Below, piece by piece: positions 42,183-51,989 of a stretch of DNA of 64,000 bases. Positions within the stretch are counted from its first letter, which is position 1, and each line of letters begins with the position of its first letter. The notes beneath the pieces were generated by a model that had not been told where the DNA came from, searched no databases, and worked only from the letters and a program-made list of their open reading frames with translations. A program made the translations under genes and the position numbers. Source of the DNA: Alentia gelatinosa (lineage: Eukaryota > Annelida > Polychaeta > Phyllodocida > Polynoidae); NCBI GenBank assembly GCA_950022655.1, contig OX465587.1:28957716-29021715 (forward strand), read 5' to 3'.

Positions 42183-42560
42183 ATATAAATGTGGTGGTCG
42201 CCCCCTGGCTAGCAGGTTGGAAGACCCCTTTCCAGAATGCTAGTTCCTTGTGGGATTCCACCCCTAGAACAATTACGTAGGTCGGTTCTTTTTTCGGTAG
42301 GTTTGCATGAACCTGAGAACACACAACACAACACACGTGTTTAATAAACAGGAATGTTTATTAACAATTACCTCCTGGAAAGATCTTTCCCACGAGTACA
42401 GTACCCAAGCACGGCGTGCCGGGTAACACTGGAGAGGCTAATCTGGAAGACTCCCCTAACCACCAGGTGCCCGGAATCACTACACAGTAAGGATTGACTC
42501 TCCGTGCAACCTTCCGTAGAACCCAAACACTCAGGTTGGGGCAGAGATATAAGCGGCCAC
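42183..42560 (-). mobile_element. Solo LTR-like element, family L1 (copy 2)
   Basis: Inverted relative to 16290-16745. On the minus strand, a TATATC/ATATCT-rich promoter-like word lies near 42550, a ccttactgtgtagtgattcc word follows, then AATAAA (gttaataaacattcctg) and the ggcgaccaccaca end at 42183-42196. No coding region next to it on either side, so it is solo if it is an LTR. Confidence 0.55.
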
Positions 42561-42886
42561 AGGAAGTAGAGCACAGAATCTCTGCTAGGAGAGTGCAATG
42601 GACGCTATCTAGGCGGGGGACGCTACACTGTGATTGGTGGCCAATAGGCGGTGGGCCTAAGTGATTGGTAGGCGATAGGGAGTGACTACGCTAAATGCTG
42701 CTGTCCTAAGTCTGGCAGAAATGTCTTCCTTTGGAAACTGTAGTCGTCTTGGACACAATGGGTCGGGAAGGAAGGCTGGAGGGGTGGGAAGGAAATGGGG
42801 AAGGAAATAGGGAAGGAAATGGGGAAGGAAGTGAGAGGAAACCATGATGAAAGAAGTCAATAGACATTCACTACTAGATCTGCGAC
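42561..42886. other. Spacer with CCAAT words and aaggaaat repeat
   Basis: Three attggt/ccaat words lie within 42635-42668, and a short ggaaggaaat-ggg minisatellite at 42775-42835. The 93-codon minus frame covers the latter and is not a gene. Confidence 0.4.
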
Positions 42887-43265
42887 CAGGGACCTGTTTC
42901 AGTAGTTTTGTGACATGTCTAGATGGCGTCTGTGACACTGTACGGACAAATCAACATAAGTTGCGGCACTTGGGACAAGACGGACCCCAAACACGGTGTG
43001 TCCGCCTTCAAAAGTATTAGACAGTTTCACTCACCTTTCGTAAGAATTAAGCAATGAAACTTTAACATGAGTAAGGGATACATATAACCTACAATCGTAC
43101 CAAATATGAGGTGAATTGGTCGCTCCAAACCGCTGATGTTTGACATCAACTGTTACATGCGTTTTGAAACCCGACAATGAATTTTCCGCTGTTGCTTGCA
43201 CTGTTGGTGCTGCTGTTGATGTCTGTCTAGGCCTAATGTCACGAAACTACTGAAACAGGTCCCTG
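42887..43265. mobile_element. MITE family H (copy 3)
   Basis: The ends cagggacctgtttcagtag and ctactgaaacaggtccctg are inverted. It is about 379 bp, the longest copy, with an internal stretch (43030-43190) not seen in the others. Confidence 0.85.
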
Positions 43266-43269
43266 TTGT

Positions 43270-43440
43270 CTGTATAGGGGCCATTCATAAAGTTCGTACG
43301 CACCAAGGGAGGGTGTCAAAACTTTCGGAAATTTTGCGTATGCTCCCTCTTTGTTCTATTGCGTACAAGATTGAGATTAGATGTCCAGAATGTTTGCATA
43401 CACCATGGAGGATATTCCTAAAGCCATTGACGATGAATCA
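43270..43440. mobile_element. MITE-like fragment with ggggccattcataaa end
   Basis: Starts ggggccattcataaagttcg-tacgcac and contains two inverted tgcgtatgct / tttgcatacacc-type words, the last near 43390-43410. The start resembles ends of widespread animal DNA transposons, but I see no matching far end. Confidence 0.4.
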
Positions 43441-43980
43441 GGGTTCTCGTAATGTACAAAGAATTATATTTTTGATATAAATGTTTATGTATTTTAACAA
43501 TGACAATATGTATCAATTCATAACAAGATTTGTGTAAACAAGTATCCATATGAGTCGAGAATCAAACGATATTGATGTTTAGGATTATGTACAACCAGAA
43601 CTGGATGAAATATCATACCGGCTCACCACCGCTTGTTATCCAGTATAGTTGGAGTGTTAAAACAATAAAATAATTTTTTTTTTACCAAAGCTCTTTTCAT
43701 TGCAGGGATAAGGGGTAGTGTAATAAGGGGTAATCTAAACTTCATAGCCATGTAAACTAAAGCCACCCAGTCACACCCATCTCTGAGCCGGTTACTGGAG
43801 AATTCGACCTGAAACGAACTCGACCTGTAGTTGTCAGGAGAACTTGACCTATTTTGGAGAAATCGATTGAAGAACTTGACCCTTTTCAGATACTTATAAA
43901 TAAGACATTTCATGTAGGAGGAAAGGTCTGACTTGTTAGCTTTTCCACAAATAAGCCAGCATATATAGAAAATAAATCCA
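43441..43980. other. Spacer
   Basis: AT-rich. A 148-codon minus frame (43623-44069) runs into the telomere-motif repeat and lacks domains. gaattcgacct / gaacttgacc words (43800-43880) are related to the array at 46630-47050. Confidence 0.4.
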
Positions 43981-44167
43981 GTTAGGGATAGGGATAGAGT
44001 TAGGGTTAGGGCTAAGGGTAAGGTGTTCTGTTTGTTTTCTACCCCACATTTGAGGCCAAGATAACACACTTACTACTAAGCATAGTATTTATTCACTGTT
44101 GAAATACTTCCGTTAGGAAGAATTAAAATGGGTAGAGTTTTTTACAAGTCAAGTTCTTAAAACAGGT
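43981..44167. repeat. Telomere-motif element, second copy
   Basis: A degenerate tract with gttagggttagggct, then atagtatttattcactgttg and ggaagaatta-aatgggta, collinear with 22388-22565. The final gtcaagttcttaaaacagg is the left flank of LINE-2. Confidence 0.7.
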
Positions 44168-44553
44168 TTTTTTTTTTTTTTTAAAGATTTTTATTTATAC
44201 TGGAGTTGTCGGTTAGGGATAAAGCATCCCTATCTTCCACCGTCTCCAGTCGCGATATTCATGATTTCACCGATGCCCAGATTATGGGCTTACATGGTGG
44301 CATTGTCCATACGTCTAGTCTTCACATATACATACATATATAAATATACAGATTTCTTAGCCTATAAACCTATAACCAAAAATACAGTTTTGTTACCATA
44401 CCAAGCTCCCGCAGGTCTAGTATAACATTCTTCATTTTTCGTTTTTTAACATAACAGCTTCATAGAACAATACAATCCAACCAAGGTGATCTTACGGCTA
44501 ACTCATACCTTTGCAAAACTAAGTAATGCTCTTACCCTACCAATCTTAAGCAC

Positions 44554-46056
44554 CTACTCATACTGGAGTCTCTTATTTTTAAGCTCTCTCCTTTGCCAAC
44601 TCTGAAATATTGACTGATCATCTATGTTTCGAATAGCGGCTGGAAGTGCATTCCATGCAGAGCCTACTTTGAACTCAGCCGAACTCAAATACTTAGCCTT
44701 ATTTATATTTCTACAAATTGAAAGAACAGGAGCATTGAACAGTCTCGTTCTATTTACATTTTCCTCTCTGTGGTCGGGTATTTTCGCCCTTTTGAATGCT
44801 AACGAAAGCAGATGGGTCTTCCTACGCTCTTCTAGATAATTTACTTTACATCTCTTATGGAGATCTCTCACGTGATGGTCTCTTCTAGTTACTGTACAAA
44901 TTCTAAGTCCTTTATTTTGTAACCGTTGGAGCTTTTGGGTCAGGTCCGCATTTGTCTCGTGAAACAAAACATCTGCATACTCGGCAAAAGGGAGTACCTT
45001 TGCTTTATAGATCTGCACGGATTGTTTTTCGGATATATATTTCCTCAAGTGTGACAGCATGTAAAGCTTGTGTGACATTTTTCTTATACTATTATTTATA
45101 TGTGCTTTATAGCTGAGTTTGCTATCGAGAATTACTCCCAGATAACTGAAAGTGTCTACTTGGGCAAGGATGTCTTTGTTCATTCTCAATTTAGGGAAAG
45201 CCCTATTAGCTATAGATATACGATGTTTGGAACCAAAACCCATGATTTTTGATTTAGCTGCATTTACCGTTAGACGGTTGTTATCACACCAATCACTTAT
45301 CAGATTTAAATCACGCTGCAGGTTGGCTCCTGCTATCTCGCCGTTTTTGGCAGAGTTAAAGATCACAATATCATCCGCATACAGACATATTTCAGATAAG
45401 CTACTAGCATTTACGATGTCATTAATATATATAAGAAAGAATACGGGGCCGAGAATCGACCCTTGCGGTACCCCATGGGATATGTTTTTAACTTTTGATT
45501 TGCTATTGTTTACAATGGTTTTTTGCTTTCTGTTCGTGAGGTAACTGGAAATCCACCCGATTAATTGGTTGTTTATTCCCATTTTCTTGAGCTTATACAT
45601 AAGTATTTCGTGGTCGACTGTGTCAAAAGCCTTTGACATGTCTAAGAACGCTGCTATGGTTATTTCATTCTCATTTATGGCATGGATGAAGCAGTCTGTT
45701 ATCTCAGCTACAGTCTGGACCGTTGAGCGTCCAGCCCTGAACCCCCCCTGGTGCTTACTAAGCAATTCGAAGTCTTCTAAAAAATTCTTTAACTTACTAC
45801 ACACAATCATTTCCAGGATTTTCCCTGGAAGCGGGAGAAGTGAGACTGGTCTGAGGCTACTTACTTCTGATTTAAAATTTGCTTTTTTTAGGGGTATTAC
45901 ACTCGCAACTTTCCATTCATCTGGGAAGCATTCTGTTTGGATAGATAGGTTAAACATATAGACAAGGTGAGCAGTAAGGACCTCAAAACTGTCTTTTAGT
46001 ACCGTAGACGAGATATGTGCTACGGCCGATGATTTTTTCACATCTATACCTTTCAC
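44554..46056 (-). CDS. LINE-2 reverse transcriptase, intact domain
   Basis: 500 codons without a stop. RT blocks are in order: ECFPDEWKVASVIPLKK (42-58), SLRPVSLLPLPGKILE (67-82), KHQGGFRAGRST (101-112), FLDMSKAFDTVDH (137-149), HGVPQGSILGP (194-204) and LYADD (225-229), then the thumb and the carboxy-terminal region. The catalytic aspartates are present. The first codon shown is a GTG; the frame is open a little further, overlapping the end of the ORF1 fragment in another frame. Without the endonuclease and a normal start it is unlikely to be an active element. Confidence 0.85.
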   Translation of the reverse strand: MKGIDVKKSSAVAHISSTVLKDSFEVLTAHLVYMFNLSIQTECFPDEWKVASVIPLKKANFKSEVSSLRPVSLLPLPGKILEMIVCSKLKNFLEDFELLSKHQGGFRAGRSTVQTVAEITDCFIHAINENEITIAAFLDMSKAFDTVDHEILMYKLKKMGINNQLIGWISSYLTNRKQKTIVNNSKSKVKNISHGVPQGSILGPVFFLIYINDIVNASSLSEICLYADDIVIFNSAKNGEIAGANLQRDLNLISDWCDNNRLTVNAAKSKIMGFGSKHRISIANRAFPKLRMNKDILAQVDTFSYLGVILDSKLSYKAHINNSIRKMSHKLYMLSHLRKYISEKQSVQIYKAKVLPFAEYADVLFHETNADLTQKLQRLQNKGLRICTVTRRDHHVRDLHKRCKVNYLEERRKTHLLSLAFKRAKIPDHREENVNRTRLFNAPVLSICRNINKAKYLSSAEFKVGSAWNALPAAIRNIDDQSIFQSWQRRELKNKRLQYE

Positions 46057-46064
46057 CGCATCCG

Positions 46065-46520
46065 CTACAGTATCATGTGGCTTCGTGCTTGTTTTTGTTC
46101 ATGTTCTACCCCTTTTTTTAGAGTGGTTATGTCGGCGGCGTTGTCTTCGACATCTCTTGTCAAACTATTTACTGAGTCATGTATCTCGGTTGTTTCCGCG
46201 ATGTGGTCTGTAAGGTTTTTAGACAAATCTCCGATTGCTTGTTTTTGATCGGCTGTCTCACTACAAACTTTATCAAGTTTTTCGGCAAGTTTATGATTTT
46301 CAGACTGCATATCCGCCCTGATTTCAACTATCTGTTCTTTCACCCAGTTCATTGACGTTGTTAACTCCCCCATGCTTTGTGTAAGCTTGTCGATACCAGC
46401 CATGTTTTCTTGTTGCGAGGGCTGCTTACCGCGTCCCTGACAACTGCTTGTTTTATCGCTCACACACACTGACGAAGAACTTGATCTGGTGATTCTTGCT
46501 TCAATATTTGTGGTAGCCAT
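46065..46520 (-). CDS. LINE-2 ORF1 amino-terminal fragment (coiled coil)
   Basis: 151 codons from a true ATG: a Ser/Thr-rich basic start (residues 1-38, ITRSSSSSVCVSDKTSS), then a heptad-patterned segment (about 43-145, e.g. MGELTTSMNWVKEQIVEIRA) typical of the oligomerising coiled coil of LINE ORF1 RNA-binding proteins. The stop at 46065 lies at the deletion junction, so the RNA-binding or carboxy-terminal domain is lost. The ATG context and position at the element's 5' end support the start. Confidence 0.65.
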   Translation of the reverse strand: MATTNIEARITRSSSSSVCVSDKTSSCQGRGKQPSQQENMAGIDKLTQSMGELTTSMNWVKEQIVEIRADMQSENHKLAEKLDKVCSETADQKQAIGDLSKNLTDHIAETTEIHDSVNSLTRDVEDNAADITTLKKGVEHEQKQARSHMIL

Positions 46521-46630
46521 GCGATCGAAAGTTTGTAATATTCACAATACCTTCATGTATCTTGTCGTGCATTTTAGTGGCTGTCACCAACGAGAATCCT
46601 TAGCATATCGGGGTGGACATCGGGAGCGCT

Positions 46631-47050
46631 TTGTTATGGGGTTGTTACGGGGTCAAGTTCTTAAAACGGGTTGAGTTCTTAAAATGGGTCAAGTCTTTTA
46701 GAGCTGACTTTGTTACGGGGTCGTTACAGGGTTGAGTTCTTAAAACGGGTTGAGTTATCAAAATGGGTCGAGTTCTTAAAACGGGTCAATTCTTTTATGG
46801 GTTGACTTTGTTACAGGGTTGTTACAGGGTCAAGTTATCATGTTAAAACGGGTCAAGTTATTAAAATGGGTTGAGTTTTCAAAACGGGTCGAGTTCTTAA
46901 AACGGGTAGATTTTTTTATGGGTCGACTTTATTACATGGTCGTTACAGGGTCAAGTTACTAAAACGGGTCAAGTTATTAAAATGGGTCAAGTTATCAAAA
47001 CGGGTCGAGTTTTTTTACGGGTCAACCCGGTTTTTTACGGGACAACCCGG
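46631..47050 (+). repeat. About 20-bp tandem array (gggtcaagttcttaaaac)
   Basis: Around twenty irregular units of gggt(c/t)(a/g)agtt(c/a)ttaaaac or aaaatg, interleaved with tttgttacggggtcgttaca blocks about every 110 bp. LINE-2 sits at its left edge, and unit-like sequence reappears beyond the LINE at 44130-44165, so the LINE split the array. Confidence 0.9.
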
Positions 47051-47224
47051 TTTGTATTTACTGCTGTCACCTAATGCTGACCACCTGCTGACTAAAGAGG
47101 CACGCTGCCATCAGGTCCGTGTACAGTGTGATGTAGGGGGCTGTAAAGTGGACAGGTATCGTCCACTAACATGGTCTTCTGCTCAGCAGGTACGGAGACG
47201 GATAGCAGCCTCTCCCGACGTTTA
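47051..47224. other. Spacer
   Basis: Unique-looking 170 bp; a 64-codon frame without motifs. Confidence 0.35.
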
Positions 47225-47950
47225 CACGAGACGACTGAAAACGTGACGACTGTAGATCATCTAGCAATAGTCATCAGGTGGTGCGTTGACACTAGACGAC
47301 TGAAAACGTGACGACTGTAGATCATCTAGACAATAGTCGTCAGGTGGTGCGTTGACACTAGATGACTTAAAACGTGATAACTGTAGATCATCTAGCCAAT
47401 AGTCGTCAGGTGGTGCGTTTATACTAGACGACTTAAAACGGGACGACTGTAGATCATCTAGCAATAGTCGTCAGGTGGTGTGTTTACACTAGATGACTTA
47501 AAACGTGATGACTGTAGATCATCTAGCAGTAGTCGTCAGGTGGTGCGTTTACATTAGATGACTTAAAACGTGATGACTGTAGATCATCTAGCAATAGTCG
47601 TCAGGTGGTGCTCTAACACAACATTTACACTAGATGACTTAAAACGTGACGACTGTAGATCGTATAGACAATAGTTGTCAGGTGGTACTCTAACCCAGTG
47701 TTTACACTAGATGACTTAAAATGTGACGACTGTAGCTCATCTAGGCAATAGTCGTCAGGTGGTGTTCTAACCTGGTGTTAAAGACATGACGACTGTAAAT
47801 CATCTAGCAATGGTCGTCAGGTGGTGCATTGACACTATACCACTGAAAACTTAACGACTGTACATAGATCTTGTAGACAATAGTTGTCAGGTGGTGCATT
47901 TACACTAGACGACTGAAAACGTGAAGACTGTAGATCATCTAGACAATAGT
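47225..47950 (+). repeat. Family G tandem array (about 59 bp, twelve units)
   Basis: Units contain acgactgtagatcatctag, caatagtcgtcaggtggtgc and gtttacactagacgactta, with spacing of 58-67 bp. The words belong to family G MITEs (30065-30440, 54640-55015), so this is another MITE-derived array. Minus-strand frames with DDLQSSRFKSSS repeats are only the translated array. Confidence 0.92.
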
Positions 47951-48240
47951 GCCCAGCCATGAATGTCATTTAAGACCGACTTCTACAAAGAAAACACCAC
48001 CAAGACCACGATAAGGTAATATTTTAATCGTTCTTTGTTTTAGAAACTCACCCCTTAAGTACCTACCTGGACAAGCACATTCTGTACAGTGCTCCTCACA
48101 ACAAAAACCCTCACAAAAATTAGCTGGAAAAGCTGCTGACGTCGGCAGTTCCCCTGCCTCAGGCCAACCCCATGTGGATCTTGGTATATTTAGAGAGATT
48201 CCTGTCGTATTAGCTTCTCTCGAGCGGGTTATCTAGCTCC
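47951..48240. other. Spacer
   Basis: No gene recognised. Confidence 0.4.
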
Positions 48241-48720
48241 CCAGTTTTATAGGGGAGTAGTCCTTAACCGTGTTTAATCTCAACACTGGCATCGGGAATT
48301 CGTATTTAACGCCCATGGCGTATTGTAAAAAAGAACACAATGTGGGATAATGTCAATATATTGTTATACAGTTTGTAAACTCGTACTTCTACTTCTTTAA
48401 GTGGGATTCACACGGTTGGATTCGTGTACCTCACAGGGTTCTAAGTCTCCTAAGATTCTGTTCCTTGTTAAGTGGAATTCACACGGTGGGATTCATGTAC
48501 CTCACACGGTTCAAAATCTCATGCAATTCTGTTCCTTTTTAGGGGTAAATGTCGCCAACGATTGGAGAGGAAAAAACATGTCTCAGGGAAATTGAACCCT
48601 ACTATTTAGTTTTATAGGGGAGTAGGCCTTAACCGTGTTTAATCTCAACACTGGAATTGGGAACTCGTACTTACCACCCATGGCGTATTGTAATAATCAA
48701 CACAATGTGGGATAATGTCA
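48241..48720 (+). repeat. Direct repeat flanking a family E segment
   Basis: 48241-48365 and 48605-48722 are near copies (gttttataggggagtag, ccttaaccgtgtttaatctc, gcccatggcgtattgta, caatgtgggataatgtcaa). Between them (48395-48600) is a family E remnant: gtgggattcacacggttgga, a second unit, and ccaacgattggagagg. Either a duplication after insertion or recombination with another copy. Confidence 0.75.
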
Positions 48721-48805
48721 AACACCTTATCAAATCAGTTATTGATAGGGCTGAGAGAAAAAAAATCTGAATCAAATTAGTTGTCTCTAAATGTTACCTG
48801 ATATA
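48721..48805. other. Short spacer
   Basis: No feature. Confidence 0.4.
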
Positions 48806-48909
48806 AGGGGGGGCGTCCACCAACCACGACAAGGGTATGACAATGGGTTCCTGACAAGGTCCACGATTGGCCTACGATTGGAGGCCTTGTCGTGGTTGGT
48901 GGACCCTAA
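48806..48909. mobile_element. Small palindromic MITE (about 100 bp)
   Basis: Left end gcgtccaccaaccacgacaa and right end ttgtcgtggttggtggac are inverted for about 20 bp. A related ccttccaacaaggctacgac word follows at 48970-48990. Confidence 0.8.
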
Positions 48910-49035
48910 TTCCTAAGAAGAGTATACAGCAAGGCCATAACAAGGCCAAGATTGGAAGTTTGTAGGGAGCCTTCCAACAAGGCTACGACAATATCGAGCC
49001 TGTTTGATTTTTTCCCATGACTGGAGAACTTTAAA

Positions 49036-49785
49036 AGAAAAATGTTATTCAGGATAAATGGGATGCTTCCTTGAACCTTGTACAGAATACGACTTAATGA
49101 GTGTGAGATCTCATGAGAGGGGTGCACCAGCCATGTGATACTATAAGGTTCAAGGAAGAGCGTTGCATTGTTGTGATGATTGTACCATATCCTATTTATC
49201 CTGAATAAAAAAAAAGGTTCTCACTGCACTTTATGGGAGAAGAACTCTTAACGAACTGGGCTTAGAGCCTTGAGAGTCCACTGGCACACTGTATTCCCGC
49301 TAGGTGGCATTATTGAGATTATAGGAATCTTTGGGTTGCATTGATGTACTTTTTAGCACAGGAGGCAGGTCAGTGGATTATCAAGGCTCTAAGCCTAGTT
49401 CGTTAAGAATTCTTTTCCCATAGAGTGCAGTAAGAACCTTGTACAGAATACGACTTAGAGAGTGTGAGATCTTATGAGAGGGGTGCGTAGTGAGAACCTT
49501 GTACAGAATACGACTTAGAGAGTGTGAGGTCTTATGAGAGGGGTGCGTAATGAGAACCTTGTACAGAATACGACTTAGAGAGTGTGAGGTCTTTTGAGAG
49601 GGGTGCGTAGTGAGAACCTTGTACAGAATACCACTTAGAGAGTGTGAGATCTTATGAGAGGGGTGCATAGTGAGAACCTTGTACAGAATACCACTTAGAG
49701 AGTGTGAGATCTTATGAGAGGGGTGCATAGTGAGAACCTTGTACAGAATACCACTTAGAGAGTGTGAGAACTTATGAGAGGGGTG
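49036..49785 (-). repeat. Family A element with 60-bp satellite (minus)
   Basis: A single terminal unit at 49070-49130, core arms at 49215-49280 and 49375-49430 (ccttgagagtccactgg / ccagt..attatcaaggctct type), then six units of exactly 60 bp (49430-49785: gagaaccttgtacagaatac, cacttagagagtgtgagatc, ttatgagaggggtgc). It is the mirror image of 1-527. The 115-codon minus frame is the in-frame satellite. Confidence 0.93.
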
Positions 49786-50038
49786 CCCCGAGCGTGCCCA
49801 AGTCCCACTCCCACAGAGACACAGTGACGAGGAGGGAGCTGTATTCTTTTTATCCTATTGCCGCATCACAAGTGCAGGAAACACATAAATCTAGGAAGGT
49901 AAATCCAATTGAACAGGCACCCCGCCTCCACCAGAAAGCGGCCAATGAGATTAGACGGAGCCGAGGCAGGATTGTGAGGCCTGACCTTCAAATGGGCTCA
50001 AGGGCGTCTTTTTGGCGGGAATGGAGTTGATTGTATTG
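49786..50038. other. Spacer
   Basis: The 88-codon plus frame (49764-50030) starts within the satellite and has no domain. No element recognised. Confidence 0.35.
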
Positions 50039-50880
50039 CCTTTATAATACTCTGCGTGTATTGTACACCGTGCTTGTAGTGGGGATGTTTATAATGGACT
50101 ATTTCATAATGGTCATTTTTATATCACACCATTCGTAGAGTGGCCATCTTTATACGGAATACAGTAGAACCCCGCGTAAGCGGACACCCTCCGTTCCGGA
50201 CCAAAGTGGCCGCTTACGCGGGGTGTCCGCTTACGCGAGGTTAAAACAAACATCTAATAGAGGGAACCGTTCCGAGCAAATGTGTCCGTTTACGCGGGGT
50301 GTCCGCTTACGCGGGGTGTCCGTTAGGCGGGGTTCTACTGTAGTTATAATGCGTATAATGGACTATTTTATAGTGGTCATCATATATCACACCATTCATA
50401 GAATGGCCATCTTAATAAGGAATAGTTATAATGCGTATAATGGACTATTTTATAGTGGTCATTTTATATCACACCATTCGTAGAGTGGCCATCTTAATAA
50501 GGAATAGTTATAATGCATATAATGGACTATTTTATAGTGGTCATTTTATATTACACCATTCGTAGAGTGGCCATCTTTATACGGAATAGTTATAATGCGT
50601 ATAATGGACTATTTTATAGTGGTCATTTTATATCACACCATTCGTAGAGTGGCCATCTTTATACGGAATAGTTTCTACTTTGGTCATCTTTAAGTATGGA
50701 TTCAGTCAGGTGATGCTAAATTGCGTAATATGATGTAATTTGACGATCTGTCGCCACGCGCTTGGCGTTTACACCGGACGATTATAATACTCTGCGTTTA
50801 TGGTACACTATGCTTATAGTAGGCATCCTTCTAATTGACTATTTTAGAGTCGTCATTTTTATATCACACCATAGACCTTA
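50039..50880 (+). repeat. 82-bp satellite, interrupted by a pogo-like MITE
   Basis: Units of 82 bp (starts near 50351, 50433, 50515, 50597) contain gcgtataatggactatttta, tagtggtcat, atcacaccattcgtagagtg and gccatctt. A first, more diverged unit is at 50039-50160 and a last one at 50785-50880. A family G fragment (50690-50785) separates the last. The pogo-like element lies at 50162-50340. Confidence 0.92.
50162..50340. mobile_element. Complete pogo/Tigger-like MITE with TA duplication
   Basis: 179 bp. CAGTAGAACCCCGC at the left and its perfect inverse GCGGGGTTCTACTG at the right, bounded by TA (50160-50161 and 50341-50342). Inside, gcgtaagcggacacc words repeat in both orientations. It sits in the ggaaTAgttataat part of the 82-bp unit; neighbouring units show the uninterrupted site. 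Non-coding; it would need a transposase in trans. Confidence 0.93.
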
Positions 50881-50889
50881 TTTGGGGCA

Positions 50890-51115
50890 TCCCATAATTG
50901 GGTTTGTTTACAGGATCTGGTGTTAGCTGGTTTTCCGTCGTTGTATGGGGATATCCCCTTGACCCATTTTCCACAATTATTGCAGTTTAATGCATTTTGT
51001 AAATCTTCAAATTGGAAATCCAATGGCAGTAATGGAAATATTAATTATTTCTAGGTATGCATTTCAAATCATATTCAGTTTCTCCAATTAAAAGTCAGAA
51101 TTTTTTTTCCGAATT
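50890..51115 (+). repeat. Dispersed repeat family N (copy 3)
   Basis: gtcgttgtatggggatatcc, ccttgacccat, cttcaaattggaaatccaat and ttagaaatcag-type words match 40606-40830. Confidence 0.65.
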
Positions 51116-51194
51116 AACCACGAACGGCCCGACGGGCGGAAGTGGCGGAGAATCTCTTTTAGAACTATACCATGGAATAGCTTAAAATCTGTGA

Positions 51195-51610
51195 TTTGTT
51201 ACTCATGGCCTATGGTCAGGGGTTGTCATTACCCCCTTTACATTATGCACCAAATGTGCACCCCCCTTCTGCTGTTTCAACTCTGCATCACACTGTCTAC
51301 CTCCGTTTCTGGTCTCTATCTATCCTCCTCATTCTCCATTCAGCTTCCACACCACTCACACATTCACTCTTTTACCCACCCACCCCTCTTCAACATCGTT
51401 TACATCCGTAGGCCTTTTTCTTATTACATTTTATTATATTATATATTCATAATTGACTCATTTTCTCTATTAGTCTGTTATTATTACATATATTATCAAT
51501 TATTCATAACAATAACTCTTGATGAATAATCAATAAGGATAACTCAAATCCTATTCATCATATTAAGTTCAATAAAATTCTACTTGCCCAACTCCGACCC
51601 CTTCTCTTTT
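51195..51610 (+). mobile_element. LTR-like segment, family L2 (copy 2)
   Basis: Parallels 1018-1470: gttactcatggcc, ggggttgtcattacc, C/T-rich middle with cacccacccctcttc, catccgtaggcc, AT-rich tail, AATAAA at 51571-51576 and a cccaactccgacccctt end. The overlapping frames (71-112 codons) do not agree between copies, so they are not genes. Confidence 0.4.
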
Positions 51611-51639
51611 TATCCAGTAATAATTAGAAGGAAGCTCAC

Positions 51640-51870
51640 GAGATGAAAATAACTTGGTCTGTACTCAACCAAGTTTGACTGAGTAAATTACGTAGCGGTC
51701 AAACGAGGTGGAGTGCGGACCTCGTTATTTTCATAGAGTGGGTTTCTGATTTTATCTATAACATCATTTACCAATAAAACTCCACAAGTCAGCCGTGGAG
51801 TATTGGGTACACTAACTTCACTGCCGGGGAGTACGAGTATCTATTGTTAAGCCTATGAGGTAATGTGCAA
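51640..51870 (+). mobile_element. MITE family M2 (copy 3)
   Basis: gaaaataacttggtctgtac, caagtttgact / gtcaaacgaggtgg palindrome, ttctgattttatct, gtattgggtacactaac and ttgttaagcctatgagg, as in 6350-6660. Confidence 0.72.
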
Positions 51871-51989
51871 CATAAGTTCCACTTTGATAAATTGGGTCAC
51901 ATACAGACAGCGCCTTGTTTAATCTCATTTAATCCTCTTAACCAGCTTATCAGCAGATCAAATAGACCGTGGATTAGAGACAACTGATC

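Larger units (their letters stand above)
44168..46630 (-). mobile_element. Non-LTR retrotransposon LINE-2, internally deleted
   Basis: On the minus strand: about 110 bp of 5' sequence, an ORF1 start with coiled coil (46520-46065), then directly RT (46056-44554), a 3' UTR, and a poly(A) tail of about 18 A (seen as T at 44167-44185). The endonuclease and most of ORF1 are missing, so about 2-3 kb was lost between them (estimated from LINE-1's layout). The flanks share gtcaagttcttaaaac (44150-44165 and 46653-46668). That is either a target duplication or a consequence of landing in the 20-bp array. Confidence 0.88.
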
